Of a stretch of DNA of 64,000 nt, positions 26,890 to 36,146 are shown piece after piece (positions within the stretch are counted from its first letter, which is position 1; each line of letters starts with the position of its first letter). Below the pieces are notes generated by a model. The model saw only the letters and a program-made list of their open reading frames with translations. It did not search any database and was not told where the DNA came from. Source of the stretch: Bacteroidota bacterium (GTDB lineage Bacteria > Bacteroidota > Bacteroidia > Flavobacteriales > Flavobacteriaceae); NCBI GenBank assembly GCA_027592025.1, contig JAQCIQ010000008.1, positions 18,481 to 82,480 on the forward strand, in the 5' to 3' direction. The position numbers and the translations under genes are program-made.

Positions 26890-27357
26890 TCACCACGACT
26901 TAAATGGGTTTTTAACCAATTGGGAATTGTAGTATTTGATCTGTCCAGTAACTTCATCTCCCAGCCAGTCCGGTTTCTCAAAATGGTCGGACTCTTTGGT
27001 TAACTCAACTTCGGCAACAATAAGTCCATCGTTGTCTCCTTTAAATTCATCGACTTCAAAAATAACTGTGCCAAAAGGAATCTCATACCTGGTTTTTTCC
27101 AAGAGCGGCGTCTCACATAGCCTGAGTAAATCTTGAGCCTCTTGGATAGGAATCTCTTGTTCCCATTCATAGCGGGACGCCCCTGAGTCCGAAGACAATC
27201 CTTTTACGGTAATAAAACCGATATCGCCATTGACTCTAATACGGACAGTGCGTTCAGGATGGGTGTTTAAAAACCCTTGAACAATTTGAAATTGATTGGT
27301 CGCTTCCAGTTTAAAATCCTCAGAGGTGACCAAAAACTTGCGCTCAACTTCTGTCAT
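26890..27357 (-). CDS. CYTH-domain protein, probable inorganic triphosphatase
   Basis: This 155-residue protein starts MTEVERKFLV, which holds the CYTH ExExK signature. Later charged strands (RTVRIRVNG, FITVKGL, RYEWEQEIP, FEVDEF, VAEVELT) form the triphosphate tunnel. Small bacterial members mostly hydrolyse inorganic tripolyphosphate, and a few are adenylate cyclases or thiamine triphosphatases. It lies 12 bases after pyk and may be cotranscribed with it. The phosphate-rich setting of this window makes a polyphosphate-related role attractive but unproven. Confidence 0.85.
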   Translation of the reverse strand: MTEVERKFLVTSEDFKLEATNQFQIVQGFLNTHPERTVRIRVNGDIGFITVKGLSSDSGASRYEWEQEIPIQEAQDLLRLCETPLLEKTRYEIPFGTVIFEVDEFKGDNDGLIVAEVELTKESDHFEKPDWLGDEVTGQIKYYNSQLVKNPFKSW

Positions 27358-27369
27358 GGTTCTTTTGGT

Positions 27370-28833
27370 TTATAACCTTCCAGCCTTTTTCATTATTTCG
27401 CTAGAAATTTCTGAAACACGTAAGGTGTTGACCATTCCCTTGGCTTTAATGGGCATGGCGGCTAAACTGATTAGCATATCTCCTTCATCCAAATAGCCTG
27501 CCTTGCAAGCCAACATGTTCAAATCCTCAACCGTTTCGTCAGTACTGACAAATTTCTCATAAAAGAATACCTCAACACCCCACAACAAGCTCAACCGATT
27601 TAAAATACGACGATTGGAAGAAAACACTAAAATATGAGCGTGAGGACGCCATGCCGAAATTTGAAATGCAGTATAGCCACTGTTCGTCAAAGTAGAAATT
27701 GCCTTAGCGTCAATCTCATTGGCCATTGTGGCAGCATGATAACAAATCGCCTTGGTAATGTATCGATTGGTTCTAATTTGAGGCGCATTTCGTGGGACCT
27801 GAATCAGTTCAGAGTGTTCGACACTTTTCAATATTTCGCTCATTTTTTGAATCACTTGAACTGGATACTGCCCCACCGAAGTTTCTCCTGACAGCATCAC
27901 TGCGTCGGCGCCATCCATAACTGAATTGGCCACATCATTGACTTCTGCCCTTGTTGGGGTGAGGCTATCAATCATGGTTTCCATCATTTGAGTTGCAATA
28001 ATGATTGGAATGCGTGCTCTTTTAGCCCTGTGAACCAATTGTTTTTGAATCAGTGGAACTTCTGCTGCAGGCATTTCTACCCCTAGATCGCCTCTTGCCA
28101 CCATCATGCCGTCGCAATGAGCCACGATTTTATCAATGTTAATCAAAGCTTCTGGCTTCTCAATCTTAGCAATAATTGGTATTTTAACTTCTGTCTTTTC
28201 TTGAATAATGGCTTGCAATTGCTTCAAATCGTCTTCATTCCTGACAAAAGACAAAGCAATCCAGTCCACTTGTTGCTCGATGGCAAAATCAGCGTCTTTC
28301 AAATCCTTTGGGGTAAGAGCAGGAAGCGAAATTTTAGTATTCGGCAAGTTGACTCCCTTGTTTGATTTCAAAGGTCCGCCCTGAACAACTAGGGCCTGAA
28401 CTATTGACTTGCCATCGGTCGACACTACTTCAAAAATCAGTTTACCGTCATCCAAAAGGATTCGCTCTCCAGGTTTCACATCAGAGGGAAACTGGGGGTA
28501 ATTCATATAGGCTCTCTCCTTATTTCCAACAAATCTCTCACCTGTTTGAAAAGTAATGCTGTCACCAGGATGAACCACTACGCCGTCTTCCATGATACCC
28601 ACTCTGAGCTTTGGGCCTTGTAGGTCGGCAAGAATAGCAGTGTGGTAGTCAAACTCTTGATTTAAGTCACGAATAATATTGATACGATCCTTAACATCCT
28701 CATAATCGGCATGAGAAAAATTAATTCGGAAAACATTTACCCCGGCGTCAATCATTGCCTTGATGGTTTCCTTGCTGCTTGAAGCAGGTCCAAGAGTAGC
28801 TACTATTTTAGTCTTTTTACGGTGTTCAGTCAT
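27370..28833 (-). CDS. pyk: Pyruvate kinase
   Basis: Pyruvate kinase turns phosphoenolpyruvate and ADP into pyruvate and ATP. Present are TKIVATLGPAS, FRINFSHA, the catalytic-lysine region IIAKIEKPEAL, GDLGVEMP and ATQMMETMI. The length is 487 residues from the ATG at 28833. The frame could start two codons earlier at TTG, but ATG gives the TAATG overlap with the preceding stop. It lies downstream of the IPExxxVDY gene, an order I know from other Bacteroidota. Confidence 0.96.
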   Translation of the reverse strand: MTEHRKKTKIVATLGPASSSKETIKAMIDAGVNVFRINFSHADYEDVKDRINIIRDLNQEFDYHTAILADLQGPKLRVGIMEDGVVVHPGDSITFQTGERFVGNKERAYMNYPQFPSDVKPGERILLDDGKLIFEVVSTDGKSIVQALVVQGGPLKSNKGVNLPNTKISLPALTPKDLKDADFAIEQQVDWIALSFVRNEDDLKQLQAIIQEKTEVKIPIIAKIEKPEALINIDKIVAHCDGMMVARGDLGVEMPAAEVPLIQKQLVHRAKRARIPIIIATQMMETMIDSLTPTRAEVNDVANSVMDGADAVMLSGETSVGQYPVQVIQKMSEILKSVEHSELIQVPRNAPQIRTNRYITKAICYHAATMANEIDAKAISTLTNSGYTAFQISAWRPHAHILVFSSNRRILNRLSLLWGVEVFFYEKFVSTDETVEDLNMLACKAGYLDEGDMLISLAAMPIKAKGMVNTLRVSEISSEIMKKAGRL

Positions 28834-29312
28834 TAACAAAAAATTAAATTCATTTTACTTTTTATAGGCTTACTTTCAACCAAATATGCTGTAATCACTT
28901 GGGGCAAATTGTGCAACTGGGCAACTAATTTTGATATATCAATTCCAGCGCCTTCGTCTTCTAAGGTTAAAAAATAATTGACCTTTTCAAACTCTGGTAT
29001 CAAATGGATCAATTGAGTAACTGGAGTTTCATTGGCAAACAAACTTTCCTTGTCTTCTATGACGGTCTCCAACTGAAATTTATTAGCCACTAAGTTCCAC
29101 TTGCAAAACTGTTTTTCATCGTGCCATGTGAACCAACTAAAAGCAGCTGGAGAATCGTTAAAGCACAAATCATTTTCTGTTCGGGACAAATTTAACTGCA
29201 AAACTCTATTAATCGCATAACATAACCTGAAATCTTCTGAATCGGTATGAATTGCGACAACTTGGGTGTTCAATTGACCAAAATCATCATCGAGGATGGA
29301 GTGTTTAATCAT
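28833..29312 (-). CDS. IPExxxVDY-family protein
   Basis: This 159-residue protein belongs to a Bacteroidota-specific family named for its IPExxxVDY motif. Here the motif reads IPEFEKVNYFL (Asn in place of Asp). The C-terminal KSKMNLIF is also typical. No function is known. It lies between rnc and pyk, overlaps the pyk start by one base, and is separated from rnc by 99 bases. Confidence 0.85.
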   Translation of the reverse strand: MIKHSILDDDFGQLNTQVVAIHTDSEDFRLCYAINRVLQLNLSRTENDLCFNDSPAAFSWFTWHDEKQFCKWNLVANKFQLETVIEDKESLFANETPVTQLIHLIPEFEKVNYFLTLEDEGAGIDISKLVAQLHNLPQVITAYLVESKPIKSKMNLIFC

Positions 29313-29411
29313 GCCTTCAATTACTGTTGCTAAGATAGATTATTCCTTTTCATCCGAGGGATTTGAGGTTGGTTTAGTTGTGCGTTTCGACAAAAAGACA
29401 GCCTAAATCGT

Positions 29412-30149
29412 TCAAGATTTGATGTTCTTTTGAAGAGAATAATAGGCTCGTCTGGCCGACTTCTCTTCGGCTTTCTTCTTGGAAGTTTCCCTGGCTTTAG
29501 CAATGAGCTTGCCGTCTAAAAATAGTTTGGCTGTAAAATGTTTAATGGAGTCATTGCCAGAGTCCTCGTCAGATACGAACTCAAATTGAATTTTGTTCTT
29601 TTGACACCACTCCACAAGGAGTCCTTTGTAACTCAACACCTTACTTTCTAATTTTGAGATGTCCACGTGGGGACTAATAACGCGTCGAAAAATAAAGCTC
29701 TCACAAGCAGGGTACCCCTTATCAAGATATATGGCTCCTACTAAGGCTTCGAACAAATTGCCGTGAACGTTTTCGCCAAATTGGTTGGAAGAGTCTTCTG
29801 TGCGCAGGAATTGTTGTAAGTTGAGCTCTTTGCCCAGCTCATTGAGGTGCGCTCGACTAACAATTTTGGAACGCATTTCGGTAAGGTAACCTTCATTGCC
29901 CTCAGGCACTTTATGGTAAAGAAAATTGGCAATAATCATCCCTAAGACGGCGTCTCCTAAAAATTCCAAACGCTCATAATTTTGTGGATGACCCTCGGCA
30001 TTGGTTTTGTGCTCTGATTTGTGCAAAAAAGCCAATTCATAATACACAGGAGAACCTATTTTGAACCCAAGTATGATCTCAAGTTTAGGGGAAATAAAGG
30101 AATGAGAGACGGATTTTGAGCGCTTGAAAAAATTCTTCAAACCGCTCAT
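29412..30149 (-). CDS. rnc: Ribonuclease III
   Basis: RNase III cuts double-stranded RNA in rRNA processing and mRNA turnover. The signature NYERLEFLGDAVLG is present, with the second acidic cluster in NLFEALVGAIYLDKG and a C-terminal double-stranded-RNA-binding domain (about residues 175-240). The start is the ATG at 30149 (MSGLKNFF), four bases after the fabF stop. The longer frame from 30203 would lie inside fabF. acpP-fabF-rnc is a common bacterial order. Confidence 0.95.
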   Translation of the reverse strand: MSGLKNFFKRSKSVSHSFISPKLEIILGFKIGSPVYYELAFLHKSEHKTNAEGHPQNYERLEFLGDAVLGMIIANFLYHKVPEGNEGYLTEMRSKIVSRAHLNELGKELNLQQFLRTEDSSNQFGENVHGNLFEALVGAIYLDKGYPACESFIFRRVISPHVDISKLESKVLSYKGLLVEWCQKNKIQFEFVSDEDSGNDSIKHFTAKLFLDGKLIAKARETSKKKAEEKSARRAYYSLQKNIKS

Positions 30150-30153
30150 CAAC

Positions 30154-31404
30154 TTATTCGAATTTTTTAAAAACCACACAGGCGTTATGACCTCCAAATC
30201 CAAAGGTATTGCTCATGACTATGTTGACCTCTCTTTTTTGAGCCTTATTCAGTGTTAAATTTAACTCTGGGCTGATGTTTTCGTCCTGAGTACTGTGATT
30301 AATGGTCGGTGGGACAATCCCTTTTGTGATTGAAAATATTGAAGCAATAGCCTCTACTGCACCCGCTGCACCAAGAAGGTGACCTGTCATAGATTTGGTA
30401 GAATTGATGTTAATGTTTTTTGCGTGGCTGCCAAAAACGTCTGTAATGGCTTTTAATTCTGCTACATCTCCCAAAGGAGTAGAAGTGCCGTGGGTGTTGA
30501 TGGCATCAACCTCTTCGGCGGAAATTCTTGCATCTCGAAGACTATTTTCCATCACAGCCTTGACCCCAATTCCGTCGGGATGCGGGGCGGTCATGTGGTA
30601 TGCATCCGAAGACAATCCTCCTCCAATCAGTTCTGCATAAATGTGAGCCCCTCTTTTAACTGCGTGGTCATAGGACTCAAGAACAATCGCTCCAGCACCT
30701 TCTCCAAGGACAAAGCCGTCGCGGTTGGCATCGAATGGTCTTGAAGCTGTTTTCGGATCGTCATTTCTTACCGACAAGGCGTGCATTGCATTAAATCCTC
30801 CGATTCCAGAAATGGTAACTGCAGCTTCACTTCCTCCAGTAACTATGACGTCGCAATAACCCAGCTTGATGTAATTCATGGCATCTATCATGGCATTTGC
30901 AGCGGAGGCACATGCAGAAACAGTGGTGTAATTGGGTCCCATAAACCCGTATTTCATAGAAATGTTGGCTGGTGCAATGTCAGCAATCATCTTAGGAATA
31001 AAAAATGGATTGAATCGAGGAGATCCATCACCCAAAGCAAAATTAATAGCTTCGTTTTGAAAAGTCTCCAACCCTCCTATACCAGCTCCCCAGACGATTC
31101 CAACTCTAAGTTTATCGAGTTTGTCTAGATTGAAGTTAGCATCCAAAATGGCTTCGTCTGATGCCACCATGGCATATTGAGCAAAACGATCCATTTTTCG
31201 TGCCGTCTTCCGATCCATAAAATCTTCGACGTCAAAGTTTTTGAGCTCGCAAGCGAAATTAGTCTTGAACTTTTCGGTGTCAAAGTATGTAATAGGAGCG
31301 GCTCCGCTAACACCTGCTACAAGAGCATCCCAATAGGCATCCTTATTGTTACCAATTGGCGTTAGCGCGCCTAATCCTGTTACGACAACGCGATTCAAGT
31401 TCAT
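30154..31404 (-). CDS. fabF: 3-oxoacyl-ACP synthase II
   Basis: FabF condenses malonyl-ACP with acyl-ACP in fatty-acid elongation. The catalytic Cys165 is in TVSACASAAN, and the two histidines are in NTHGTSTPLGD and STKSMTGHLLGAAG. The length of 416 residues is normal. It lies 16 bases after acpP, its substrate carrier, and four bases before rnc. Confidence 0.97.
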   Translation of the reverse strand: MNLNRVVVTGLGALTPIGNNKDAYWDALVAGVSGAAPITYFDTEKFKTNFACELKNFDVEDFMDRKTARKMDRFAQYAMVASDEAILDANFNLDKLDKLRVGIVWGAGIGGLETFQNEAINFALGDGSPRFNPFFIPKMIADIAPANISMKYGFMGPNYTTVSACASAANAMIDAMNYIKLGYCDVIVTGGSEAAVTISGIGGFNAMHALSVRNDDPKTASRPFDANRDGFVLGEGAGAIVLESYDHAVKRGAHIYAELIGGGLSSDAYHMTAPHPDGIGVKAVMENSLRDARISAEEVDAINTHGTSTPLGDVAELKAITDVFGSHAKNININSTKSMTGHLLGAAGAVEAIASIFSITKGIVPPTINHSTQDENISPELNLTLNKAQKREVNIVMSNTFGFGGHNACVVFKKFE

Positions 31405-31420
31405 TAATTATGGGTGTAAT

Positions 31421-31651
31421 TTATGCCTTCTCGATATAAGCAATAGCTTGACCTACAGTCGAGATATTCTCTGCTTGATCGTCAGGAATTTGAATGTCAA
31501 ATTCTTTTTCGAATTCCATAATCAATTCAACAGTATCCAAAGAATCTGCTCCTAAATCGCTGGTGAAGCTAGCCTCAGCTACAACTTCATTTTCATCAAC
31601 TCCTAATTTGTCAACGATAATCGCTTTTACTCTTGATGCAATGTCTGACAT
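31421..31651 (-). CDS. acpP: Acyl carrier protein
   Basis: ACP carries growing acyl chains on a phosphopantetheine arm. The attachment Ser37 is in GADSLD, and the acidic helices ([27 protein letters not shown]) are typical. I place the start at the ATG at 31651 ([10 protein letters not shown]), which gives 76 residues and the family N-terminus. The frame extends upstream to 31684 without family support. Confidence 0.97.
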   Translation of the reverse strand: MSDIASRVKAIIVDKLGVDENEVVAEASFTSDLGADSLDTVELIMEFEKEFDIQIPDDQAENISTVGQAIAYIEKA

Positions 31652-31681
31652 AATGTTTAGTTTTACGGTTTTATTAAGCGA

Positions 31682-31689
31682 CAAAAATA
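31682..31689 (-). promoter_or_regulatory. Promoter -7 element of acpP-fabF-rnc
   Basis: The minus strand reads TATTTTTG (TAnnTTTG) 30 bases before the acpP ATG. The upstream sequence is very AT-rich, with no clear -33 TTTG. Confidence 0.3.
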
Positions 31690-31824
31690 TAAAAACTTTA
31701 TATGATAGTGGATTTTAAAGTTTAAAATAACTCCTTATGAAAATTCAACTCAAGTTCAGTGCTATCAATATGTAACTCAATGTGTTTTTATAAAACAACA
31801 CTTTTTAGTTTTTAAATTGAGAAA

Positions 31825-32412
31825 ATGAAGTCTAATTCAAATTTTTCAGGCTTAAAAAAAATTGTGATTCTTGCCTCAGGCGGGGGTTCAAATGCGGAAA
31901 ACATCATTCATTTTTTTGCTTACAACCATACCGTTGAGGTGGTTTGTGTTCTGACCAACAACCCCAGGGCAGGTGTGATCGACCGTTGTAAACGCCTAAA
32001 AACCCCTTGCTCCGTTCTCTCTAAAGAGACCTGTTTGGATGGCAATTTGTTAAACATAGAATTAGGCCAATTTCGACCAGACTTAATTGTGCTTGCTGGC
32101 TATTTGCTCAAAATTCCCTCAGAAGTCATTCAACAATATCAAATCATCAACATTCATCCTGCTTTATTGCCAAAATACGGAGGGAAAGGAATGTACGGAC
32201 ATCACGTTCATGAGGCCGTTATCGCCTCTCAAGACAAAGAATCTGGAATAACGATTCACTATGTCAACGCCCAATACGACAAAGGGCAGATTATTTTTCA
32301 AGCTACTTGCCCTATTGAGCCTACCGATACTGCTAGTGAAGTCGCAGAAAAAATACACCAATTGGAAATGACGCATTTCCCAACCATTATAGCCCAAATC
32401 TTGCATGGCTAA
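31825..32412 (+). CDS. purN: Phosphoribosylglycinamide formyltransferase
   Basis: PurN transfers a formyl group from 10-formyl-tetrahydrofolate to GAR in purine synthesis. The substrate loop LASGGGSNAENII, the catalytic segment INIHPALLPKYGGKGMYGHHVHEAVI and the Asp-bearing TIHYVNAQYDKGQII are present. The length of 195 residues is normal. Its end overlaps the RNase H gene by eight bases. Another purine gene (the purF-like gene) lies 1.7 kb downstream on the same strand. Confidence 0.94.
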   Translation: MKSNSNFSGLKKIVILASGGGSNAENIIHFFAYNHTVEVVCVLTNNPRAGVIDRCKRLKTPCSVLSKETCLDGNLLNIELGQFRPDLIVLAGYLLKIPSEVIQQYQIINIHPALLPKYGGKGMYGHHVHEAVIASQDKESGITIHYVNAQYDKGQIIFQATCPIEPTDTASEVAEKIHQLEMTHFPTIIAQILHG

Positions 32413-33046
32413 GAAGAAATCCAAATTTTACGTTGTTTGGAAAGGACACCATACTGGTGTTTTTGACAGCTGGGACGCCTGTAAGTCGCAAGTCAATAAT
32501 GTTCAAGGCGCTCAGTATAAAAGCTTTGAAACGTTTGAAGAGGCCAAAAGTGCTTTCAAAATGCCTTATGAAGCTTCCATAGGTAAAAGCAAGGAAAAAC
32601 CTCAAGGCTTGTCCGAAGCCAAGCTTCTAAAAATTGGACAACCCAACCTAAATTCCATTGCGGTCGATGCGGCAGTTAAAGGCAATCCAGGTCTTATGGA
32701 ATATCAAGGTGTAGACACTTCAACCAAAAAAGTCTTGTTCAAACAGGGGCCTTTTGAGGAAGGAACCAACAATATAGGAGAATTCTTGGCCCTAGTTCAT
32801 GGTCTGGCTTATCTCAAACAACATAAGAGCGAACTGATATTGTATAGTGATTCTAAAATTGCCATCAATTGGGTGAAACAAAAGCAATGCAAAACCAAAC
32901 TCGAAGAGTCGCCTAATAATAAAGTAATCTTTAATCTCGTGCGGCGCGCTATTTTGTGGTTGAACAACAACGAGTACAAAACCACCATCGTTAAATGGGA
33001 AACCAAAGCTTGGGGAGAAATTCCTGCGGATTACGGGAGAAAATAA
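32405..33046 (+). CDS. rnhA: Ribonuclease H with N-terminal RNA:DNA hybrid-binding domain
   Basis: Residues 6-50 (KFYVVWKGHHTGVFDSW..GAQYKSF) form the viroplasmin-like hybrid-binding domain seen in RNase HI of many Firmicutes, Bacteroidota and eukaryotes. The catalytic domain follows from about residue 75: Asp in AVDAAVKGNPG, Glu in NIGEFLAL, Asp in LYSDSKIAI and Asp in IPADYGRK. It removes RNA from RNA:DNA hybrids. The eight-base overlap with purN suggests coupled translation. Confidence 0.9.
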   Translation: MAKKKSKFYVVWKGHHTGVFDSWDACKSQVNNVQGAQYKSFETFEEAKSAFKMPYEASIGKSKEKPQGLSEAKLLKIGQPNLNSIAVDAAVKGNPGLMEYQGVDTSTKKVLFKQGPFEEGTNNIGEFLALVHGLAYLKQHKSELILYSDSKIAINWVKQKQCKTKLEESPNNKVIFNLVRRAILWLNNNEYKTTIVKWETKAWGEIPADYGRK

Positions 33047-33084
33047 AGCTCTTTGTTTAGTCTAGATGTTTCTGTCATATTGTT

Positions 33085-33092
33085 TAGTTTTG
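33085..33092 (+). promoter_or_regulatory. Promoter -7 element of the PfkB kinase gene
   Basis: TAGTTTTG (TAnnTTTG) ends 20 bases before the ATG at 33113. No good -33 TTTG is at the expected distance. Confidence 0.35.
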
Positions 33093-33112
33093 TAGGATAA
33101 CACATTATATCT

Positions 33113-34036
33113 ATGAGTCAATTGGTTGCTGTTGGAACTGTTGCTTTCGACGCCATTGAAACACCTTTCGGGAAAACAGACAAAATACTAGGTGGTGCCG
33201 CAACCTATATCGGTTTGGCGGCGAGTCATTTGAACGTTGATGTGGCCTTGGTAGCCATCATCGGGGACGATTTTCCTCAATCTTTTTTAGACACTTTTGA
33301 GTCGCGCAACATCAATATTGATGGGGTAGAAATAGTTTCTGGAGGAAAGTCTTTTTTTTGGAGCGGACGTTACCATCACGACATGAATTCCAGAGACACC
33401 CTTGCCACCGAATTAAACGTATTGACACAGTTCGAACCCAAAGTGCCAAGTGACTATAAGGAGGCGGACGTACTGCTTTTAGGAAACCTCAATCCTGAAG
33501 CACAGTTGGCTGCTATTAGTCAAATGAACAATCCAAAGTTCATCATCATGGATACCATGAATTATTGGATGAATACCAGCATGGCAGCCCTCAAAGAGGT
33601 CATTGCCAGAGTGGATGCCATCACGATCAATGACGAAGAGGCTAGACAATTGTCTGGCGAATACTCTTTGGTTAAGGCCGCCAATAAAATTCAAACCATG
33701 GGTCCCAAATTCGTCATCATTAAAAAAGGGGAACACGGCGCTCTATTGTTCCATAGAGAACAAGTGTTTTTTGCGCCTGCATTGCCCTTGGAAGAAGTAT
33801 TTGATCCTACTGGTGCTGGAGATTCCTTTGCTGGAGGCTTTGCTGGCTACTTGGCAAAAACGGAAGATTTTTCCTTTGAAAATTTAAAGTCAGCGATTGT
33901 TTACGGAACGGCCTTAGCCTCGTTTTGTGTCGAGGCTTTTGGTACGGAACGCCTTTTAGAGATCAACAATATGGACATTCAAAGAAGATTGAGCATGCTC
34001 AAATCTCTCATGCAATTTGACATCGAAATACACTAA
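33113..34036 (+). CDS. PfkB-family sugar or nucleoside kinase
   Basis: This 307-residue kinase has the PfkB opening with the glycine pair LGGAATYIGLAASHL and the C-terminal signature DPTGAGDSFAGGFAGYLA, which holds the catalytic Asp. The substrate cannot be told from the motifs; ribose, adenosine and other sugars are possible. It lies 42 bases upstream of the purF-like gene, so a nucleoside or ribose substrate would fit, but this is only context. Confidence 0.85.
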   Translation: MSQLVAVGTVAFDAIETPFGKTDKILGGAATYIGLAASHLNVDVALVAIIGDDFPQSFLDTFESRNINIDGVEIVSGGKSFFWSGRYHHDMNSRDTLATELNVLTQFEPKVPSDYKEADVLLLGNLNPEAQLAAISQMNNPKFIIMDTMNYWMNTSMAALKEVIARVDAITINDEEARQLSGEYSLVKAANKIQTMGPKFVIIKKGEHGALLFHREQVFFAPALPLEEVFDPTGAGDSFAGGFAGYLAKTEDFSFENLKSAIVYGTALASFCVEAFGTERLLEINNMDIQRRLSMLKSLMQFDIEIH

Positions 34037-34066
34037 AAAACTCCTCATGATCACTAGAACATTTAA

Positions 34067-34074
34067 TATCTTTG
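34067..34074 (+). promoter_or_regulatory. Possible -7 element close to the purF-like start
   Basis: TATCTTTG (TAnnTTTG) ends only four bases before the ATG at 34079. If used, the transcript would begin at or near the start codon (leaderless). It could also be a chance match. Confidence 0.22.
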
Positions 34075-34078
34075 ACCT

Positions 34079-35977
34079 ATGAGTGATGTGATCAAACACG
34101 AGTGCGGAATTGCTTTAGTTCGGCTATTAAAACCCCTTTCTTTTTATCAGCAAAAATACGGCTCGTCATTTTACGGCATCAATAAAATGTATTTGATGCT
34201 TGAAAAACAGCACAATAGAGGTCAGGATGGCGCAGGTTTTGCAAGTATAAAATTGGACGTTTCACCAGGTCAAAGATTCATCAGCCGAGTGCGGTCTAAT
34301 GAACCTCAGCCCATCAAAGATATTTTTAGTCAAATCAACGGAAGGATCAACCAATCGCTTGAGGAAGACTCTACTCTCATCAACGACACCGAACGTCTGA
34401 AGGCAACTGTTCCCTACTTAGGGGAATTGATGTTGGGACATTTGCGTTATGGGACTTTTGGGAAAAACAGCATCGAAAGTGTTCATCCTTTTTTGAGACA
34501 AAATAATTGGATGCACCGAAATCTGATTATTGCTGGTAACTTCAACATGACCAACGTAAAGGAGTTATTTCAAGATTTGGTTGACATTGGTCAACATCCA
34601 AAAGACTACACAGACACGGTTACCGTCATGGAAAATATAGGTCATTTTTTAGATGACGCTGTATTGGACTTGTACTACGATTTAAAGCAGAAAGGATACG
34701 ACAAGAAAGCGGCCTCTCCTCTGATTTGTGATCAAATGAATGTAGGAGAAATTTTAAAATTGGCCTCAAAAAAATGGGATGGAGGTTATGCCATTGCCGG
34801 ATTAATTGGTCACGGTGATGCTTTTGTGTTGCGCGATCCATCTGGAATTCGTCCCGCTTATTTTTACCAAGATGACGAGGTGGTGGTTGTAGCTTCTGAG
34901 CGCCCAGCCATTCAAACCGTTTTTAACGTCAGTCAAAACGACATTCGTGAAATTGATCCTGGCCACGCTTTGATCATCAAAAAGAATGGGCTTGTTTCGA
35001 TAACCGAAATCAACACTCCTCTGCCTCGAAAAGCCTGTTCTTTCGAACGTATATATTTCTCCAGAGGAAATGATGCCGACATCTATCAAGAGCGCAAAAA
35101 ATTGGGCCAACTTCTTTTGCCCCAGGTAATGAAAGCTATTGACGATGACATCATGAATACGGTATTCTCCTATATTCCGAATACGGCAGAAATATCCTTT
35201 TTTGGAATGGTTGAAACGGTAGAAAGAATCCTCAACAACATCAAAGCCGATGAAATCATCGCGAAAAACGGGAGCCTAACCACCGAGCAAATTCAAAATA
35301 TCTTGAACCGTCGTCCGAGAATAGAAAAAATTGCCGTCAAAGACGTCAAATTGAGAACCTTCATCACCCAAGACAGCTCACGAGATGATTTGGTTGCGCA
35401 CGTATATGACTCCACCTACGGTGTCATCAAACCTACTGACAATTTGGTCATCATAGACGATAGTATCGTTAGAGGAACGACATTAAAAAAAAGCATTTTG
35501 CGCATTTTAGGAAGGCTTCATCCCAAACAAATTGTAGTGGTTTCTTCTGCACCGCAAATTCGTTATCCAGATTGCTACGGCATTGATATGGCCAATTTAG
35601 GTGATCTTATCGCCTTCAGAGCCATGCTTGCGCTACTAGAAGACCACGGTAAAAGTCAATTGTTAGATGAGGTTTATCAAAAATGCAAATCCGAAGTAAA
35701 AGTAAATGATCGGACTCAAGTCAACCATGTCAAAGAGCTTTATGCATCGTTTTCACCTGAAATGATTTCGAATAAGATAGCAGAACTCATCAATCCGGAT
35801 AAGGTAGAATGTGAAGTAAAAGTTATATTTCAAACCATCGAAAACCTGCACATCGCTTGTCCTGAAAATCTAGGAGATTGGTATTTCACGGGTAATTATC
35901 CTACGCCAGGCGGTCATCGTGTGGTAAATCAGGCCCTAATTAATTTTGTTGAAGGCTCTTCTGAAAGGGCTTACTAA
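34079..35977 (+). CDS. purF: Amidophosphoribosyltransferase (PurF-like, long form)
   Basis: PurF makes phosphoribosylamine from PRPP and glutamine, the first step of purine synthesis. The glutaminase nucleophile is probably Cys9 (MSDVIKHECGIAL), which implies an eight-residue propeptide. Also present are the glutaminase residues NRGQDGAG and LGHLRYGT and the PRPP loop VIIDDSIVRGTTL. At 632 residues it is longer than the usual 470-510, with insertions in the middle and about 100 extra C-terminal residues. Such long forms occur in Bacteroidota, sometimes beside a standard PurF elsewhere, so it may be the second paralogue. Confidence 0.85.
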   Translation: MSDVIKHECGIALVRLLKPLSFYQQKYGSSFYGINKMYLMLEKQHNRGQDGAGFASIKLDVSPGQRFISRVRSNEPQPIKDIFSQINGRINQSLEEDSTLINDTERLKATVPYLGELMLGHLRYGTFGKNSIESVHPFLRQNNWMHRNLIIAGNFNMTNVKELFQDLVDIGQHPKDYTDTVTVMENIGHFLDDAVLDLYYDLKQKGYDKKAASPLICDQMNVGEILKLASKKWDGGYAIAGLIGHGDAFVLRDPSGIRPAYFYQDDEVVVVASERPAIQTVFNVSQNDIREIDPGHALIIKKNGLVSITEINTPLPRKACSFERIYFSRGNDADIYQERKKLGQLLLPQVMKAIDDDIMNTVFSYIPNTAEISFFGMVETVERILNNIKADEIIAKNGSLTTEQIQNILNRRPRIEKIAVKDVKLRTFITQDSSRDDLVAHVYDSTYGVIKPTDNLVIIDDSIVRGTTLKKSILRILGRLHPKQIVVVSSAPQIRYPDCYGIDMANLGDLIAFRAMLALLEDHGKSQLLDEVYQKCKSEVKVNDRTQVNHVKELYASFSPEMISNKIAELINPDKVECEVKVIFQTIENLHIACPENLGDWYFTGNYPTPGGHRVVNQALINFVEGSSERAY

Positions 35978-36090
35978 CACTTGGTCGATAATATTTGTAT
36001 TTCATCGAAAATCCGATTAGCTAAATATCGCTTCACTTATCTTCGGCCTACCATAACATAAGTAGGTTAAGTTCATGGTAGATTTGGGGC

Positions 36091-36121
36091 AAAAAAGGTG
36101 AACATCTTGTTCACCTTTTTT
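36091..36121. terminator. Bidirectional terminator between the purF-like gene and sod
   Basis: AAAAAAGGTGAACA, a three-base loop and TGTTCACCTTTTTT form a 14-base-pair hairpin. T-runs follow on both strands, as expected between two convergent genes. Confidence 0.88.
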
Positions 36122-36146
36122 ATTTTACCCCATTTGATAATTCGAT

